DNA of 10,145 nucleotides. It comes from Nitriliruptoraceae bacterium (GTDB lineage: Bacteria; Actinomycetota; Nitriliruptoria; Nitriliruptorales; Nitriliruptoraceae). The position numbers and the translations under genes were made by a program. Under the pieces are notes generated by a model, which worked only from the letters and a program-made list of their open reading frames with translations, did not search any database and was not told where the DNA came from. The stretch is taken from contig SKNP01000268.1 of the NCBI GenBank assembly GCA_007120485.1, forward strand, positions 1 through 10,145. The letters run 5' to 3'. Shown in pieces: positions 1 through 6,575 of the stretch (the first letter of the stretch is position 1; every line of letters begins with the position of its first letter).

Positions 1-594
1 CAGCGCGATCGAGACCAACAGCGCCAGGGCCCCGGGCAACTGCCCGATCCCGGTGCCGGCCAGCGAGGACGCGCCCGCAGCCAGCAGGGCCAGCGTTCCC
101 AGACCGACCAGGGCGAAGAGCTGGCGCACCTTGCCGCCCACGCCCTTGATGACCTCGCCGCGCAGGACCACCCGGGTGGCGGTCATCGCACCGTTGACGA
201 CCTTCATGCCGGGCAGTAGCAGCGTGATGAGGCCGATGAGACCGATCGTGCCGCGCTGGTCGACCACACCCTGCACCAGGTCATCGACCGCGGTGGCCTC
301 GCCATCGTCCTCCAGGGTCGCCTCGAACCCGGGCAGCGCCTCGGTGATCGCGGTGGCGACGGCCACCTGGTCCTCCGGGTCGTCCAGGGCGAACCCGGCG
401 ACGGAGACGGCCAGCGCCAGCAGCGGGAACAACGACAGGAACCCGAAGAACGCGATCGACGCCGCCAACGGATCCGCCGCGTCGCGGGTATAGCGCTCCT
501 GGATCGCGAGGGCCGTGCCGAGCACCGGCACGCCCCCGATGCGGTCCTTGAGCCCCACGCTGCCTCCGACGTCGTCGTCCTCGGCGCGGCTCAC
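1..594 (-). CDS. YihY/BrkB-family integral membrane protein, N-terminal part (runs off left edge)
   Basis: This frame codes 198 residues and is still open at position 1. After a short acidic N-terminus (EDDD at residues 5-8) comes YTRDAADPLAASIAFFGF (residues 35-52) and a first hydrophobic segment to about residue 70. This matches the conserved start of YihY/BrkB proteins, where a charged stretch precedes an 'AAsLAFf...SLfPLL' helix. Further hydrophobic segments lie near residues 115-130, 158-180 and 188-198, with an acidic loop at 71-108 between the first two. The family (once misnamed ribonuclease BN) is of uncertain function. The only possible start after the hemD stop is GTG at 594, which has no clear Shine-Dalgarno; a GTG at 558 (residue 13) has GGAGG four bases ahead and may be the true start. 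It follows hemD by 39 bp and is probably cotranscribed. Family assignment is from pattern recognition; C-terminus not visible. Confidence 0.85.
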   Translation of the reverse strand, partial: MSRAEDDDVGGSVGLKDRIGGVPVLGTALAIQERYTRDAADPLAASIAFFGFLSLFPLLALAVSVAGFALDDPEDQVAVATAITEALPGFEATLEDDGEATAVDDLVQGVVDQRGTIGLIGLITLLLPGMKVVNGAMTATRVVLRGEVIKGVGGKVRQLFALVGLGTLALLAAGASSLAGTGIGQLPGALALLVSIAL

Positions 595-633
595 GGCGCG
601 GGTGCGGGCCCGGCGGCCGGCCGTCGTCGGAGC

Positions 634-1401
634 CTACTGGTGAGCGGCGGTGACCAGCGCGGCTACCAGGCCATCGAGGTCGTGGGGCGAGGCTTCCACG
701 GCGACCGTGAGCCCGAGCCGCTCGCACGCCGCGGTGGTGACCGGACCGATCGACACGACGCGTCCGGACCAGGGACGGTCCCCCAGCAACGTGACGAGGT
801 TGCGGGCGGTCGACGGCGACGCGATCGCCAGCAGGTCCACCTCGCCGGCTTCCAGGCGCGCCAGCACGTCCGGATCCAACCGGTCGGGCCGGCCCGTTCG
901 GTACGCGACGACCTCGACCGGTTCGTACCCCTTGTCGGCGAGCAGCCGGGAGAGGACCGGGTTGGCCAGGTCGGCGCGAGGCAGCAGGGCACGGCCCGTC
1001 CCGGGCTCGATCGCCTCGCCGAGCGCCTCGGTGGTGGCCGTCGACGGGATCAGATCGGGCCGAACCCCGAGCCGGCGGGCCAGCCGGGCCGCGGTGCCGG
1101 CGCCGACCACCGCGACCGTCCCGGCGCGTCGTAACACCGACCCGCCGTAGCCGGCCGCCGCGACCGCGTCGGCCAGTGCATCGACCCCGTTGGGCGAGGT
1201 CAGGGCGATCACGGCCACCTCCCCGGTCGCCAGCTCCTCGACGGCCGCGGCCAGCCCCGGACCGTCCCCCGGCTCGATCGTCAGCACCGGCGCAACGACC
1301 GGCTCACCATCGAGGTCGGCGACGCGGTCGGCGAGCTCCTGGGCTTGAGCCGGTGCCCGCGGCACGAGGACCCGGACTCCCGCCAACGGTCCCTCGCTCA
1401 C
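634..1401 (-). CDS. hemD: Uroporphyrinogen-III synthase
   Basis: A protein of 255 residues, normal for single-domain HemD. It cyclises the linear tetrapyrrole hydroxymethylbilane with inversion of ring D to give uroporphyrinogen III, the branch point to heme, siroheme and cobalamin, in the cytosol. HemD is poorly conserved, but the family landmarks are present: IALTSPNGVDAL (65-76), VVGAGTAARL (98-107), ALLPRADLANPVL (138-150) followed by the YRT motif (Tyr168), IASPSTARNL (193-202) and VSIGPVTTAACERLGL (216-231). The spacing fits the two-lobe fold. The start is GTG at 1401, chosen because it overlaps the hemC stop as GTGA (4 bp), a typical sign of translational coupling, and begins the VRVLVPRA strand at the right distance. 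It ends with TAG at 634-636. The next gene downstream is in the same reading phase. Confidence 0.95.
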   Translation of the reverse strand: MSEGPLAGVRVLVPRAPAQAQELADRVADLDGEPVVAPVLTIEPGDGPGLAAAVEELATGEVAVIALTSPNGVDALADAVAAAGYGGSVLRRAGTVAVVGAGTAARLARRLGVRPDLIPSTATTEALGEAIEPGTGRALLPRADLANPVLSRLLADKGYEPVEVVAYRTGRPDRLDPDVLARLEAGEVDLLAIASPSTARNLVTLLGDRPWSGRVVSIGPVTTAACERLGLTVAVEASPHDLDGLVAALVTAAHQ

Positions 1402-2378
1402 GGACCGGCCTGGTCCTGTCGGAGCCGCTCGAGGACCGCGTCGCCACCCTCGTCCAGCAACGTGCGGGCCATCGCCTTGCCGAGCGTGACCGCGTCGTCG
1501 GCCCCGATCTCGTGCGAAGCGCGGTACAGGCGGGTGCCGCTGGGGTCGGCCAGCAGGCCGAGCAGCACGAGCTGCTTGCCGCCCCTCGCGTCGGTCCGAA
1601 CCTCCGCGTGCGCGCCGATCGGGGCGGTGCAGCCGCCCTCGAGCTCGGCCAGCATCTCGCGCTCGGCCGAGACCTCCAGCCGGGTGACGGGATCGTCGAC
1701 CGCCGCCCGCAACAGCTTGCGGGTCGTTGCATCGTCGCGGCGGCACTCGACCGCCAGCGCCCCCTGGGCGGGGGCGTGGAGCATCTCCCCGTGCTCCAGC
1801 GGCACCACGACCAGCCCGTCGACCTCGGGTCGCAGCCGCATGATCCCGGCCAAGGCCAGCACGACCGCGTCGAGCTCGCCGTCGGCCACCTTCCCCAGCC
1901 GGGTGGTGATGTTGCCGCGAAGCGGCTGGACCACCAGGTCGCGCCGGTGGTGCGCGAGCTGGGCCTGGCGACGTGGCGCGGAGGTCCCGACCGTCCGCGG
2001 ACGATCCCGCGGGATCTCCGCCAGTCGCCAGCCGTCGCGGCTGACCAACGCATCCCGTGGGTCGACCCGCGGCGGCACGGCACCGATGGTCAGCTCGTCG
2101 TGCGACTCCGTGGGCAGATCCTTGTAGGAGTGCACGACCAGGTCGCAGTCGCCGTCGATGACCGCCTGCCGCGTCCCGTCGACGAACAGGCCCTTGGTGT
2201 CGAACGCCTCGATCGCCCGGTCGGGGTGGTCGTCGCCGGAGGTCGCGAGTGGGACGAGTTCGGCCGGGCGGCCCGTGTGCTCGGCCAGCGCGTCCGCGAC
2301 CGACCTCGCCTGGACCTGCGCGAGCTGGGACCGTCGGGTGGCGACCCGCCAGGGACCGCCGGTGTCCGCCGAGCTCAT
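1398..2378 (-). CDS. hemC: Hydroxymethylbilane synthase (porphobilinogen deaminase)
   Basis: A protein of 326 residues, in the family range (about 300-330). It condenses four porphobilinogens into hydroxymethylbilane in the cytosol, using a covalently bound dipyrromethane cofactor. Visible motifs in order: ATRRSQLA (13-20); DTKGLFV (60-66); VVHSYKDLPTE (81-91), whose Asp87 lines up with the catalytic Asp84 of the E. coli enzyme; GTSAPRRQAQL (131-141); RGNITTRLGKV (154-164); LALAGIMRL (174-182); APAQGALAVECR (202-213); and LEGGCTAPIGA (246-256), whose Cys250 is the cofactor-attachment cysteine. AQGAL stands where GQGAL is usual, a mild variation. The ATG overlaps the hemA stop as ATGA, and its own stop overlaps the hemD start, so hemA-hemC-hemD should be translated as a coupled block. 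The GAGGA ahead of the ATG is a weak ribosome binding site, consistent with coupling. Confidence 0.97.
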   Translation of the reverse strand: MSSADTGGPWRVATRRSQLAQVQARSVADALAEHTGRPAELVPLATSGDDHPDRAIEAFDTKGLFVDGTRQAVIDGDCDLVVHSYKDLPTESHDELTIGAVPPRVDPRDALVSRDGWRLAEIPRDRPRTVGTSAPRRQAQLAHHRRDLVVQPLRGNITTRLGKVADGELDAVVLALAGIMRLRPEVDGLVVVPLEHGEMLHAPAQGALAVECRRDDATTRKLLRAAVDDPVTRLEVSAEREMLAELEGGCTAPIGAHAEVRTDARGGKQLVLLGLLADPSGTRLYRASHEIGADDAVTLGKAMARTLLDEGGDAVLERLRQDQAGP

Positions 2379-3751
2379 GCGTCCTCGGGAGGCGACACCG
2401 ACGCGGCGTCATCAGCGACCGCGCGGTCGTCGGCGAGGTCGTCGGCCGCCCGCGGTTCCTCCGCCCGCTGCTCGGGCAGGTCGAACAGCTCCCGCAACGT
2501 CTGGGCATGCAGCTCGACGCCGTCGGCGTCGGCCAGCTGTTTGAGACGCACCGTGGGCTCGTGGAGCAGGGTGTTGACGATGCCGCGGCTGAGCGCCTCC
2601 ACCGCGTCACGCTCCCGGTCGTCGAGACCATCGAGCTTCTTGCGCAGCCGGTCGAGTTCGGCCGTACGGACCTGCTCCGCCCGGTCACGCATGGCGCGGA
2701 TCGTCGGTTCGACCTGGGCGGTACGGGTCCAGGTGGTGAACCGCTCGGCCTCCTCGTCCACGATCACCCGCGCGTCAGCGATCGCCTCGCCGGTGACGCC
2801 ACGGTCAGCGAGTTCGCGGACGTCGGCGACGTCGATCACGTGCACGCCGGGAAGCTCCGCAGCGGCCGGATCGACGTTGCGGGGCACCGCCAGGTCGAGC
2901 AGCACCAGCGGGCGTGTCGAGACGTCCTGACGGTGCGCGACCGCGCGAGCCACCAGGTCGGCGTCCAGCACGGGCCGGGCGGCGCCGGTGGTGCAGACCG
3001 CGGCGTCCGCCGCGGCGAGTGCCTCCACCAGTCCGCTCGCGTCGACGACCCGACCGTGGGTCCGGCCGTCGACCCGCGCGACCAACCGTTCGGCCTTGTC
3101 GCGGCTGCGGTTGAAGACGTCGAGGTGGTCCACCGCAGCCGTCGCAACCCGCTCGGCGGTCAGCGCGCCCATCTTGCCGGCCCCGACGATCGCGACCCGG
3201 CCTCCGGCGAGCGACCGACCGAGGTGCTGTTCGACGGCGTCGAGCCCGACGTCGACCATCGAGGAAGCCCCGGAGGCGATGGCGGTCTCACGCCGCACGC
3301 GGCGGCCCGCACGGACCGCCTGGCGGAACAGCCGCTGCATCACGCGGCGGGCGGCGTACTCCTCGCGAGCGGTCTCCATCGCCTGCTTGACCTGGAGGCC
3401 GATCTGGCGCTCACCCACCACCATGGAGTCGAGTCCCGAGGCGACCGAGAACAGGTGCGCGGCCGCACGGTCATCGTGGTAGGTGTACTGCAGTTCGTCG
3501 AGATCCTGCGGGTGCACGTCACCGCGTTCGGCCAGCCAGCCGCGCAGCTCCTGGAGCCCCGGGTGGAAGCGCGTCACCTGCGCGTAGATCTCCACGCGGT
3601 TGCAGGTCGACAGCACCACCGCTTCCAAAACGTGCTCCAGCCCGGTCAGGGAACGCAGCGCCTTCGGCAACTCCTCCGCCGGCACCGCGAGCCGCTCCAA
3701 CAGGGAGAGACCCGCGCTGCGGTGGTTGCAGCCGACGACCAGGAGGGACAT
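2375..3751 (-). CDS. hemA: Glutamyl-tRNA reductase
   Basis: A protein of 458 residues. It reduces glutamyl-tRNA(Glu) with NADPH to glutamate-1-semialdehyde, the first committed and usually rate-limiting step of C5-pathway heme synthesis. Order: catalytic domain with LVVGCNHRSAGLSLLERLAV (4-23, split here only by memory of the motif) and STCNRVEIYA (48-57), whose Cys50 is the thioester nucleophile; SGLDSMVVGERQI (105-117); NADPH domain with VAIVGAGKMG (186-195) and FNRSRDKAERL (213-223); DLAVPRNVDP (286-295); then the helical dimerisation domain to about residue 426. The last 32 residues are acidic, low-complexity and probably disordered. The ATG at 3751 starts the conserved beta strand; an open frame reaches back to 4009, but those 86 residues look like translated leader repeats. 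The ribosome binding site is weak (GGAAG ten bases upstream). The stop overlaps the hemC start. A Cys8 sits where Leu/Ile is more common. Confidence 0.97.
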   Translation of the reverse strand: MSLLVVGCNHRSAGLSLLERLAVPAEELPKALRSLTGLEHVLEAVVLSTCNRVEIYAQVTRFHPGLQELRGWLAERGDVHPQDLDELQYTYHDDRAAAHLFSVASGLDSMVVGERQIGLQVKQAMETAREEYAARRVMQRLFRQAVRAGRRVRRETAIASGASSMVDVGLDAVEQHLGRSLAGGRVAIVGAGKMGALTAERVATAAVDHLDVFNRSRDKAERLVARVDGRTHGRVVDASGLVEALAAADAAVCTTGAARPVLDADLVARAVAHRQDVSTRPLVLLDLAVPRNVDPAAAELPGVHVIDVADVRELADRGVTGEAIADARVIVDEEAERFTTWTRTAQVEPTIRAMRDRAEQVRTAELDRLRKKLDGLDDRERDAVEALSRGIVNTLLHEPTVRLKQLADADGVELHAQTLRELFDLPEQRAEEPRAADDLADDRAVADDAASVSPPEDA

Positions 3752-3790
3752 CCAACAGGCGCTTCCGCCGGTGACCGCGGGGATTGGGCT

Positions 3791-3818
3791 CCGTCGACGG
3801 TCGAGCGACCGGTCGACC
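3791..3818. repeat. Nested palindromes in hemA leader
   Basis: Three exact palindromic elements overlap or abut within 28 bp: CCGTCGACGG (3791-3800), CGGTCGAGCGACCG (3798-3811, two-base centre) and GGTCGACC (3811-3818). Alternative pairing GGTCGA/TCGACC (3799-3804 with 3813-3818) gives a 6-bp stem with an 8-base loop. It lies 40-67 bp ahead of the hemA ATG, so it could be an operator, an attenuator-like hairpin or simply chance in GC-rich DNA. Confidence 0.5.
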
Positions 3819-3863
3819 TTCCGGACGGGATCGGGTGATGCGGTCGGTGGGACCAACCCGACC

Positions 3864-3934
3864 TGGCGTCCCGGTAGGACACCCGACGGACATCCGACCG
3901 AAGGTCTGGCAGGACGTCCGGCAGGATGCCCGGC
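3864..3934. repeat. Degenerate 12-bp tandem repeats upstream of hemA
   Basis: The plus strand shows about five units with 11-12 bp spacing, starting at 3876 (AGGACACCCGA), 3887 (CGGACATCCGAC), 3899 (CGAAGGTCTGGC), 3911 (AGGACGTCCGGC) and 3923 (AGGATGCCCGGC); a weaker sixth lies at 3864-3875. The shared core is roughly GGACRTCCG, itself close to palindromic. The 12-bp spacing is a little more than one helical turn. It lies outside any gene, 113-184 bp ahead of the hemA start. An array of binding sites or a decayed minisatellite are both possible. Confidence 0.5.
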
Positions 3935-3954
3935 GACGGAGCGGTGGTCGGGCC

Positions 3955-3979
3955 GTACGCCGACCGGGCGTGAGCGTAC
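3955..3979. repeat. Inverted repeat between rex and hemA
   Basis: GTACGC (3955-3960) is matched exactly by GCGTAC (3974-3979) across a 13-base spacer, about 60-85 bp downstream of the rex stop. The stem does not extend further and has no T-run, so I do not call it a terminator. It could be a regulator site or chance. Confidence 0.3.
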
Positions 3980-4039
3980 CGTCCGGCGTCCGTCAGCCCA
4001 ACGCTGCACCGGGGTCGCGCCCGGACGGTCGCGGATCGA

Positions 4040-4690
4040 TCAGCCGGCTGCGGCGGACACCTCGGCGTCCAGGTGCTCGTAGAACGACAGGATCTGCAGC
4101 TCGGTGGAGAGGTCGACGGTCCGCACGGTCACCGTGTCGGGGACGTCGAGGTGGACCGGGGCGAAGTTGAGGATCGCCGTGACGCCGGCGGCCACCACCG
4201 CGTCCGCGACCGACTGGGCGACGGGCCCAGGCGTCGCCACGACCGCGATGCCGATGCCGCGATCGTCGACGAGCTCGGGCAGGGCCGAGTCGGGCTCGAC
4301 CAGGTGCCCGGCGATGCGCTGACCGACCAGCTCCGGGTCGCGGTCGACCAGGGCGGCCACGTGGAACCCTCGGCGGGTGAACCCGTCGTAGCTGGCCAAC
4401 GCACGTCCGAGGTTGCCGACGCCGACGATCACCACCGGGCGATCATCGCCCAGTCCGAGCACCTTGGAGATCTCCTCGGCCAACCCGCGGACCTGGTAGC
4501 CGACACCCCGGGTGCCGTAGGTCCCCAGGAAGGACAGGTCCTTGCGCACCTTGGCGGAGTTGAAGCCCGCCGCCCGCGCGAGTTCGTCGCTGGAGATCGT
4601 CGGCGTCCCGTCCTCCGCGGCGTCGACCAACGCCTGGAGGTAGGCCGGCAACCGGGCCACGGTCGCCTCCGGGATCCGACGTACCGTCAC
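4040..4690 (-). CDS. rex: Redox-sensing transcriptional repressor Rex
   Basis: A protein of 216 residues, typical for Rex. It has an N-terminal winged-helix DNA-binding domain: IPEATVARLPAYLQAL (6-21), ISSDELARAAG (32-42) and the hallmark VRKDLSFLGTYGTRGVGY (48-65). The C-terminal Rossmann domain starts with VVIVGVGNLGRALASY (86-101), whose GxGxxG binds NAD(H); DRDPELVG (116-123), VVATPG (150-155), ILNFAPVHL (173-181) and VDLSTELQILSFY (192-204) follow. By family knowledge the dimer binds operators when NAD+ is high and lets go when NADH rises, and in Streptomyces it controls its own rex-hemACD unit and respiratory genes. The start is GTG at 4690, supported by GGAGG (4696-4700 on this strand) five bases upstream. 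It follows the redoxin gene by 50 bp. No consensus Rex operator was found in the window, so autoregulation is not shown by sequence. Confidence 0.97.
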   Translation of the reverse strand: MTVRRIPEATVARLPAYLQALVDAAEDGTPTISSDELARAAGFNSAKVRKDLSFLGTYGTRGVGYQVRGLAEEISKVLGLGDDRPVVIVGVGNLGRALASYDGFTRRGFHVAALVDRDPELVGQRIAGHLVEPDSALPELVDDRGIGIAVVATPGPVAQSVADAVVAAGVTAILNFAPVHLDVPDTVTVRTVDLSTELQILSFYEHLDAEVSAAAG

Positions 4691-4703
4691 GTGCGCCTCC
4701 CCC

Positions 4704-4719
4704 GGGTCGCCTGCGACCC
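4704..4719. promoter_or_regulatory. Perfect inverted repeat ahead of the rex ribosome binding site
   Basis: GGGTCGC (4704-4710) and GCGACCC (4713-4719) form an exact 7-bp inverted repeat with a 2-base centre. It sits just upstream of the rex Shine-Dalgarno (GGAGG, 4700-4696). As DNA it resembles a compact dimer operator; as RNA it could fold next to the ribosome binding site. It does not resemble the Rex operator. Function unknown. Confidence 0.4.
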
Positions 4720-4740
4720 TCGCGGCCGCGGGTGGTGAGG

Positions 4741-5019
4741 CTACGTCGTACGGCGGCGGGAGCGAAACGGCCTCGCCCGCGCTGCGCGGACCGCTCGGCG
4801 GACCGTGCCCGGCGCGACCTGCAGCTCGGCCACCTCGACGTCATCGACGGTGACCACCGGGACGCGGACGCCGAACCGCTCGACGAGCCGATCGTCGGTG
4901 TCGACGTCCACATGCTCGACGGAGGCTCGGCGCGCCTCGCGAGCGACGAGGCGTTCCGCCTGCGCGCACAACCCGCAGCCCTGCCGGGTGTAGACGACGA
5001 CGTGTGGTGGGCGGCTCAC
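4741..5019 (-). CDS. Glutaredoxin-like thioredoxin-fold protein (CGLC type)
   Basis: A 92-residue protein. The beginning VVVYTRQGCGLCAQAERLV (7-25) is a thioredoxin-fold beta-strand, CxxC and helix; Cys15 and Cys18 form the CGLC site, typical of the DUF836/glutaredoxin-like family rather than classical CPYC glutaredoxins. VEHVDVDTDDRLVERFGVRVP (34-54, short form) gives the second strand and helix leading to a cis-proline-type VP (Pro54), and VVTVDDVEV follows. The C-terminus is Arg-rich. A role in thiol/disulfide exchange is inferred from the fold; partner and substrate are unknown. GTG at 5019 overlaps the ligase stop as GTGA; no separate ribosome binding site is visible, so translation is probably coupled to the ligase. 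A similar small glutaredoxin-like gene lies ahead of hemA in mycobacteria (Rv0508 before hemA in M. tuberculosis, from memory), so the link with heme genes is conserved. Confidence 0.87.
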   Translation of the reverse strand: MSRPPHVVVYTRQGCGLCAQAERLVAREARRASVEHVDVDTDDRLVERFGVRVPVVTVDDVEVAELQVAPGTVRRAVRAARARPFRSRRRTT

Positions 5020-6575
5020 GGCTCGGGCGGCAGGTCACGCAGCGCGGTACGCCGCAGCTTGCCGGTCGCGGTGGTCGGGAGCTCGGTGACCACGTCGATC
5101 CGCGTCGGACACTTGTACCGGGCGAGGTGGGAGCGGCAGGCAGCATGCAGCTGGTCGACGTCGATCTGGTGGCCGACGCGGGGGACCACGCTGGCGATCA
5201 CCGTCTCGCCGGTCAGTGGATGGGATGCACCGACCACGCCGGCGGCGGCGACCGTCGGATCAGCACGCAGCACCCGCTCGACCTCGCCCGGGTAGACGTT
5301 GAAGCCGTGGACGACGATCACGTCATCGAGACGATCGACCAGGCGCAGCAGTCCGTCGCGATCGCGGACGCCGACGTCACGGGTGCGGAGGTACCCGTCG
5401 TCGGTGAACGCCGCCTCCGTGGCCTCCGGATCGTCCCAGTAGCCAGCGAAGACGTTGGGACCGCGGAGCTGCACCTCACCGAGCTCGCCGGGCTCGACGA
5501 CGCGGCCGTCGTCCCCGACCAGGCGCAGCTCCACGTCCGGGAGCGGCAGCCCGACCGACCCGGGGACGGGGGCCGGCAGCATCGCCGTGCTGGTCACGCT
5601 CGGGGAGGCCTCGGTGAGCCCGTACCCCTCCTCGATCATCACGCCGGTCACCTCACGGAACCGCTCGATCGTGGGGACCGGCAGCGGGGCCGCGCCGGAG
5701 ACCGCCAGCCGCACGCCGGTGAACTGCGTGGTGTCGAGCGCCCCCGACTCCAGCCACGCCTGGTACATCGTCGGCGCACCCAGGATGACCGTGACCCCGG
5801 TCGAGGCGATCGTGCCGACGGTGTGCGAGGGATCGAAGCGTTCGACCAGCACGGCGGTCGCTCCGACGCTGATCGTCGCACCGAGCCCGACGTTGAGGGC
5901 GTAGATGTGCGCCAGCGGCAGCGTCAGCAGCACGACGTCATCACCGTCGATCTCGAACCGTCCCGCCAGGGACTGGTCCTGGTTCGCGGTCAGGTTCGCC
6001 CGGGTGAGCATCGCGCCGCGCGGCCAGCCGGTCGTGCCGGAGGTGTACACCAGGGCCGCGAGCCCGTCGGCCGGGCGATCGACCGGCGCTGGGGTCCGCG
6101 ACGACGCGACCAGGTCGGCCCACTGGTCGCGGTCGGGCAGGGCGCGGCTCGCACCCGGGGTCACGATCACGTCGGTGAGGTCCGGCAGCGTCGCCAGCAG
6201 GTCGTCGATGGCGGCCGCGCGGTCGAGTCCGACGATGGCGCACCGGCTACCGCTGTGCTCCAGCACGTGGGCCAGCTCGGCGGGCGCGAGTACCGGCAGC
6301 AACGGCACCGCGACCGCACCGGCACGCTGGATCGCCAGCACCACCTCGACGAACGCGGGCGTGGTCCCCTCGATCAGGGCGACCCGGTCACCCGGCGCGA
6401 TCCCGCGGTCCTGCAGGACCGCGGCGCCGGCGTCGACCCGGGCATCCAGTTCGCCGTAGGTCACGGTCCGGCCGTCCGCGACGAGCGCAGGATGATCCGG
6501 CCGGGCGCGCGCCTGCCCCCGCAGCCGATCGGTGACGTCACCGCCGCCGTTGACCGTCCTGGTCCCCGCTGCCAT
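5016..6575 (-). CDS. AMP-forming acyl-CoA synthetase / acid-CoA ligase family protein
   Basis: A 519-residue member of the ANL adenylate-forming superfamily; it should activate a carboxylic acid to an acyl-AMP and then to a CoA thioester. Motifs in order: substrate-domain start VTYGELDARV (38-47); P-loop YTSGTTGWPRGAML (177-190); LPLAHIYAL (219-227); SGAAPLP (293-299); EEGYGLTEASP (315-325); GYLRTRDVGVRDRDG (394-408); VDRLDDVIVVHGFNVYPGEVE (413-432, hinge at Arg415-Asp417); and TTATGKLRR (501-509) with catalytic Lys506. Two departures: PRG for PKG in the P-loop and TRD for TGD. Substrate cannot be read off; overall look is that of medium/long-chain fatty-acid-type ligases. The ATG at 6575 is preceded by AGGAGG four bases away; an open frame continues to 6776 but is not conserved-looking. 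First gene of the probable operon, overlapping the redoxin gene by 4 bp. Confidence 0.93.
   Translation of the reverse strand: MAAGTRTVNGGGDVTDRLRGQARARPDHPALVADGRTVTYGELDARVDAGAAVLQDRGIAPGDRVALIEGTTPAFVEVVLAIQRAGAVAVPLLPVLAPAELAHVLEHSGSRCAIVGLDRAAAIDDLLATLPDLTDVIVTPGASRALPDRDQWADLVASSRTPAPVDRPADGLAALVYTSGTTGWPRGAMLTRANLTANQDQSLAGRFEIDGDDVVLLTLPLAHIYALNVGLGATISVGATAVLVERFDPSHTVGTIASTGVTVILGAPTMYQAWLESGALDTTQFTGVRLAVSGAAPLPVPTIERFREVTGVMIEEGYGLTEASPSVTSTAMLPAPVPGSVGLPLPDVELRLVGDDGRVVEPGELGEVQLRGPNVFAGYWDDPEATEAAFTDDGYLRTRDVGVRDRDGLLRLVDRLDDVIVVHGFNVYPGEVERVLRADPTVAAAGVVGASHPLTGETVIASVVPRVGHQIDVDQLHAACRSHLARYKCPTRIDVVTELPTTATGKLRRTALRDLPPEP

Larger units (their letters stand above)
3752..4039 (-). 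other. rex-hemA intergenic region / probable hemA leader
   Basis: No convincing gene lies here on either strand. The gap is unusually long for an otherwise overlapping gene block, so hemA may have its own promoter or a structured leader in addition to readthrough from rex. It holds a run of degenerate 12-bp repeats (3864-3934), an inverted repeat (3955-3979) and nested palindromes (3791-3818), listed separately. I see no match to the Rex operator consensus (TTGTGA-type half sites) and no good -35/-10 pair; the region is GC-rich throughout. Confidence 0.6.

Noticed and set aside
53..493. Plus-strand frame of 146 codons, antisense to the membrane protein
   Set aside because: Ser/Arg/Thr/Pro-rich with no motif, while the minus strand gives hydrophobic helices in the YihY pattern.
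634..2688. Long minus-strand frame that could be read as a 684-residue HemD fusion
   Set aside because: Only the last 255 codons look like protein; the upstream part is out of phase with hemA and hemC, is Arg/Pro/Gly-rich and has no recognisable motif. The GTG at 1401 gives a normal HemD.
1176..2930. Plus-strand frame of 584 codons, antisense to hemD-hemC-hemA
   Set aside because: It spans three well-identified genes on the other strand and shows no domain or ribosome binding site.
3864..3934. CRISPR array
   Set aside because: Units are 11-12 bp, imperfect and contiguous without spacers, and no cas gene is present.
3752..4009. 86-codon N-terminal extension of HemA
   Set aside because: Composition is that of translated GC-rich noncoding DNA with 4-residue periodicity from the 12-bp repeats, and HemA proteins begin at the strand coded from 3751.
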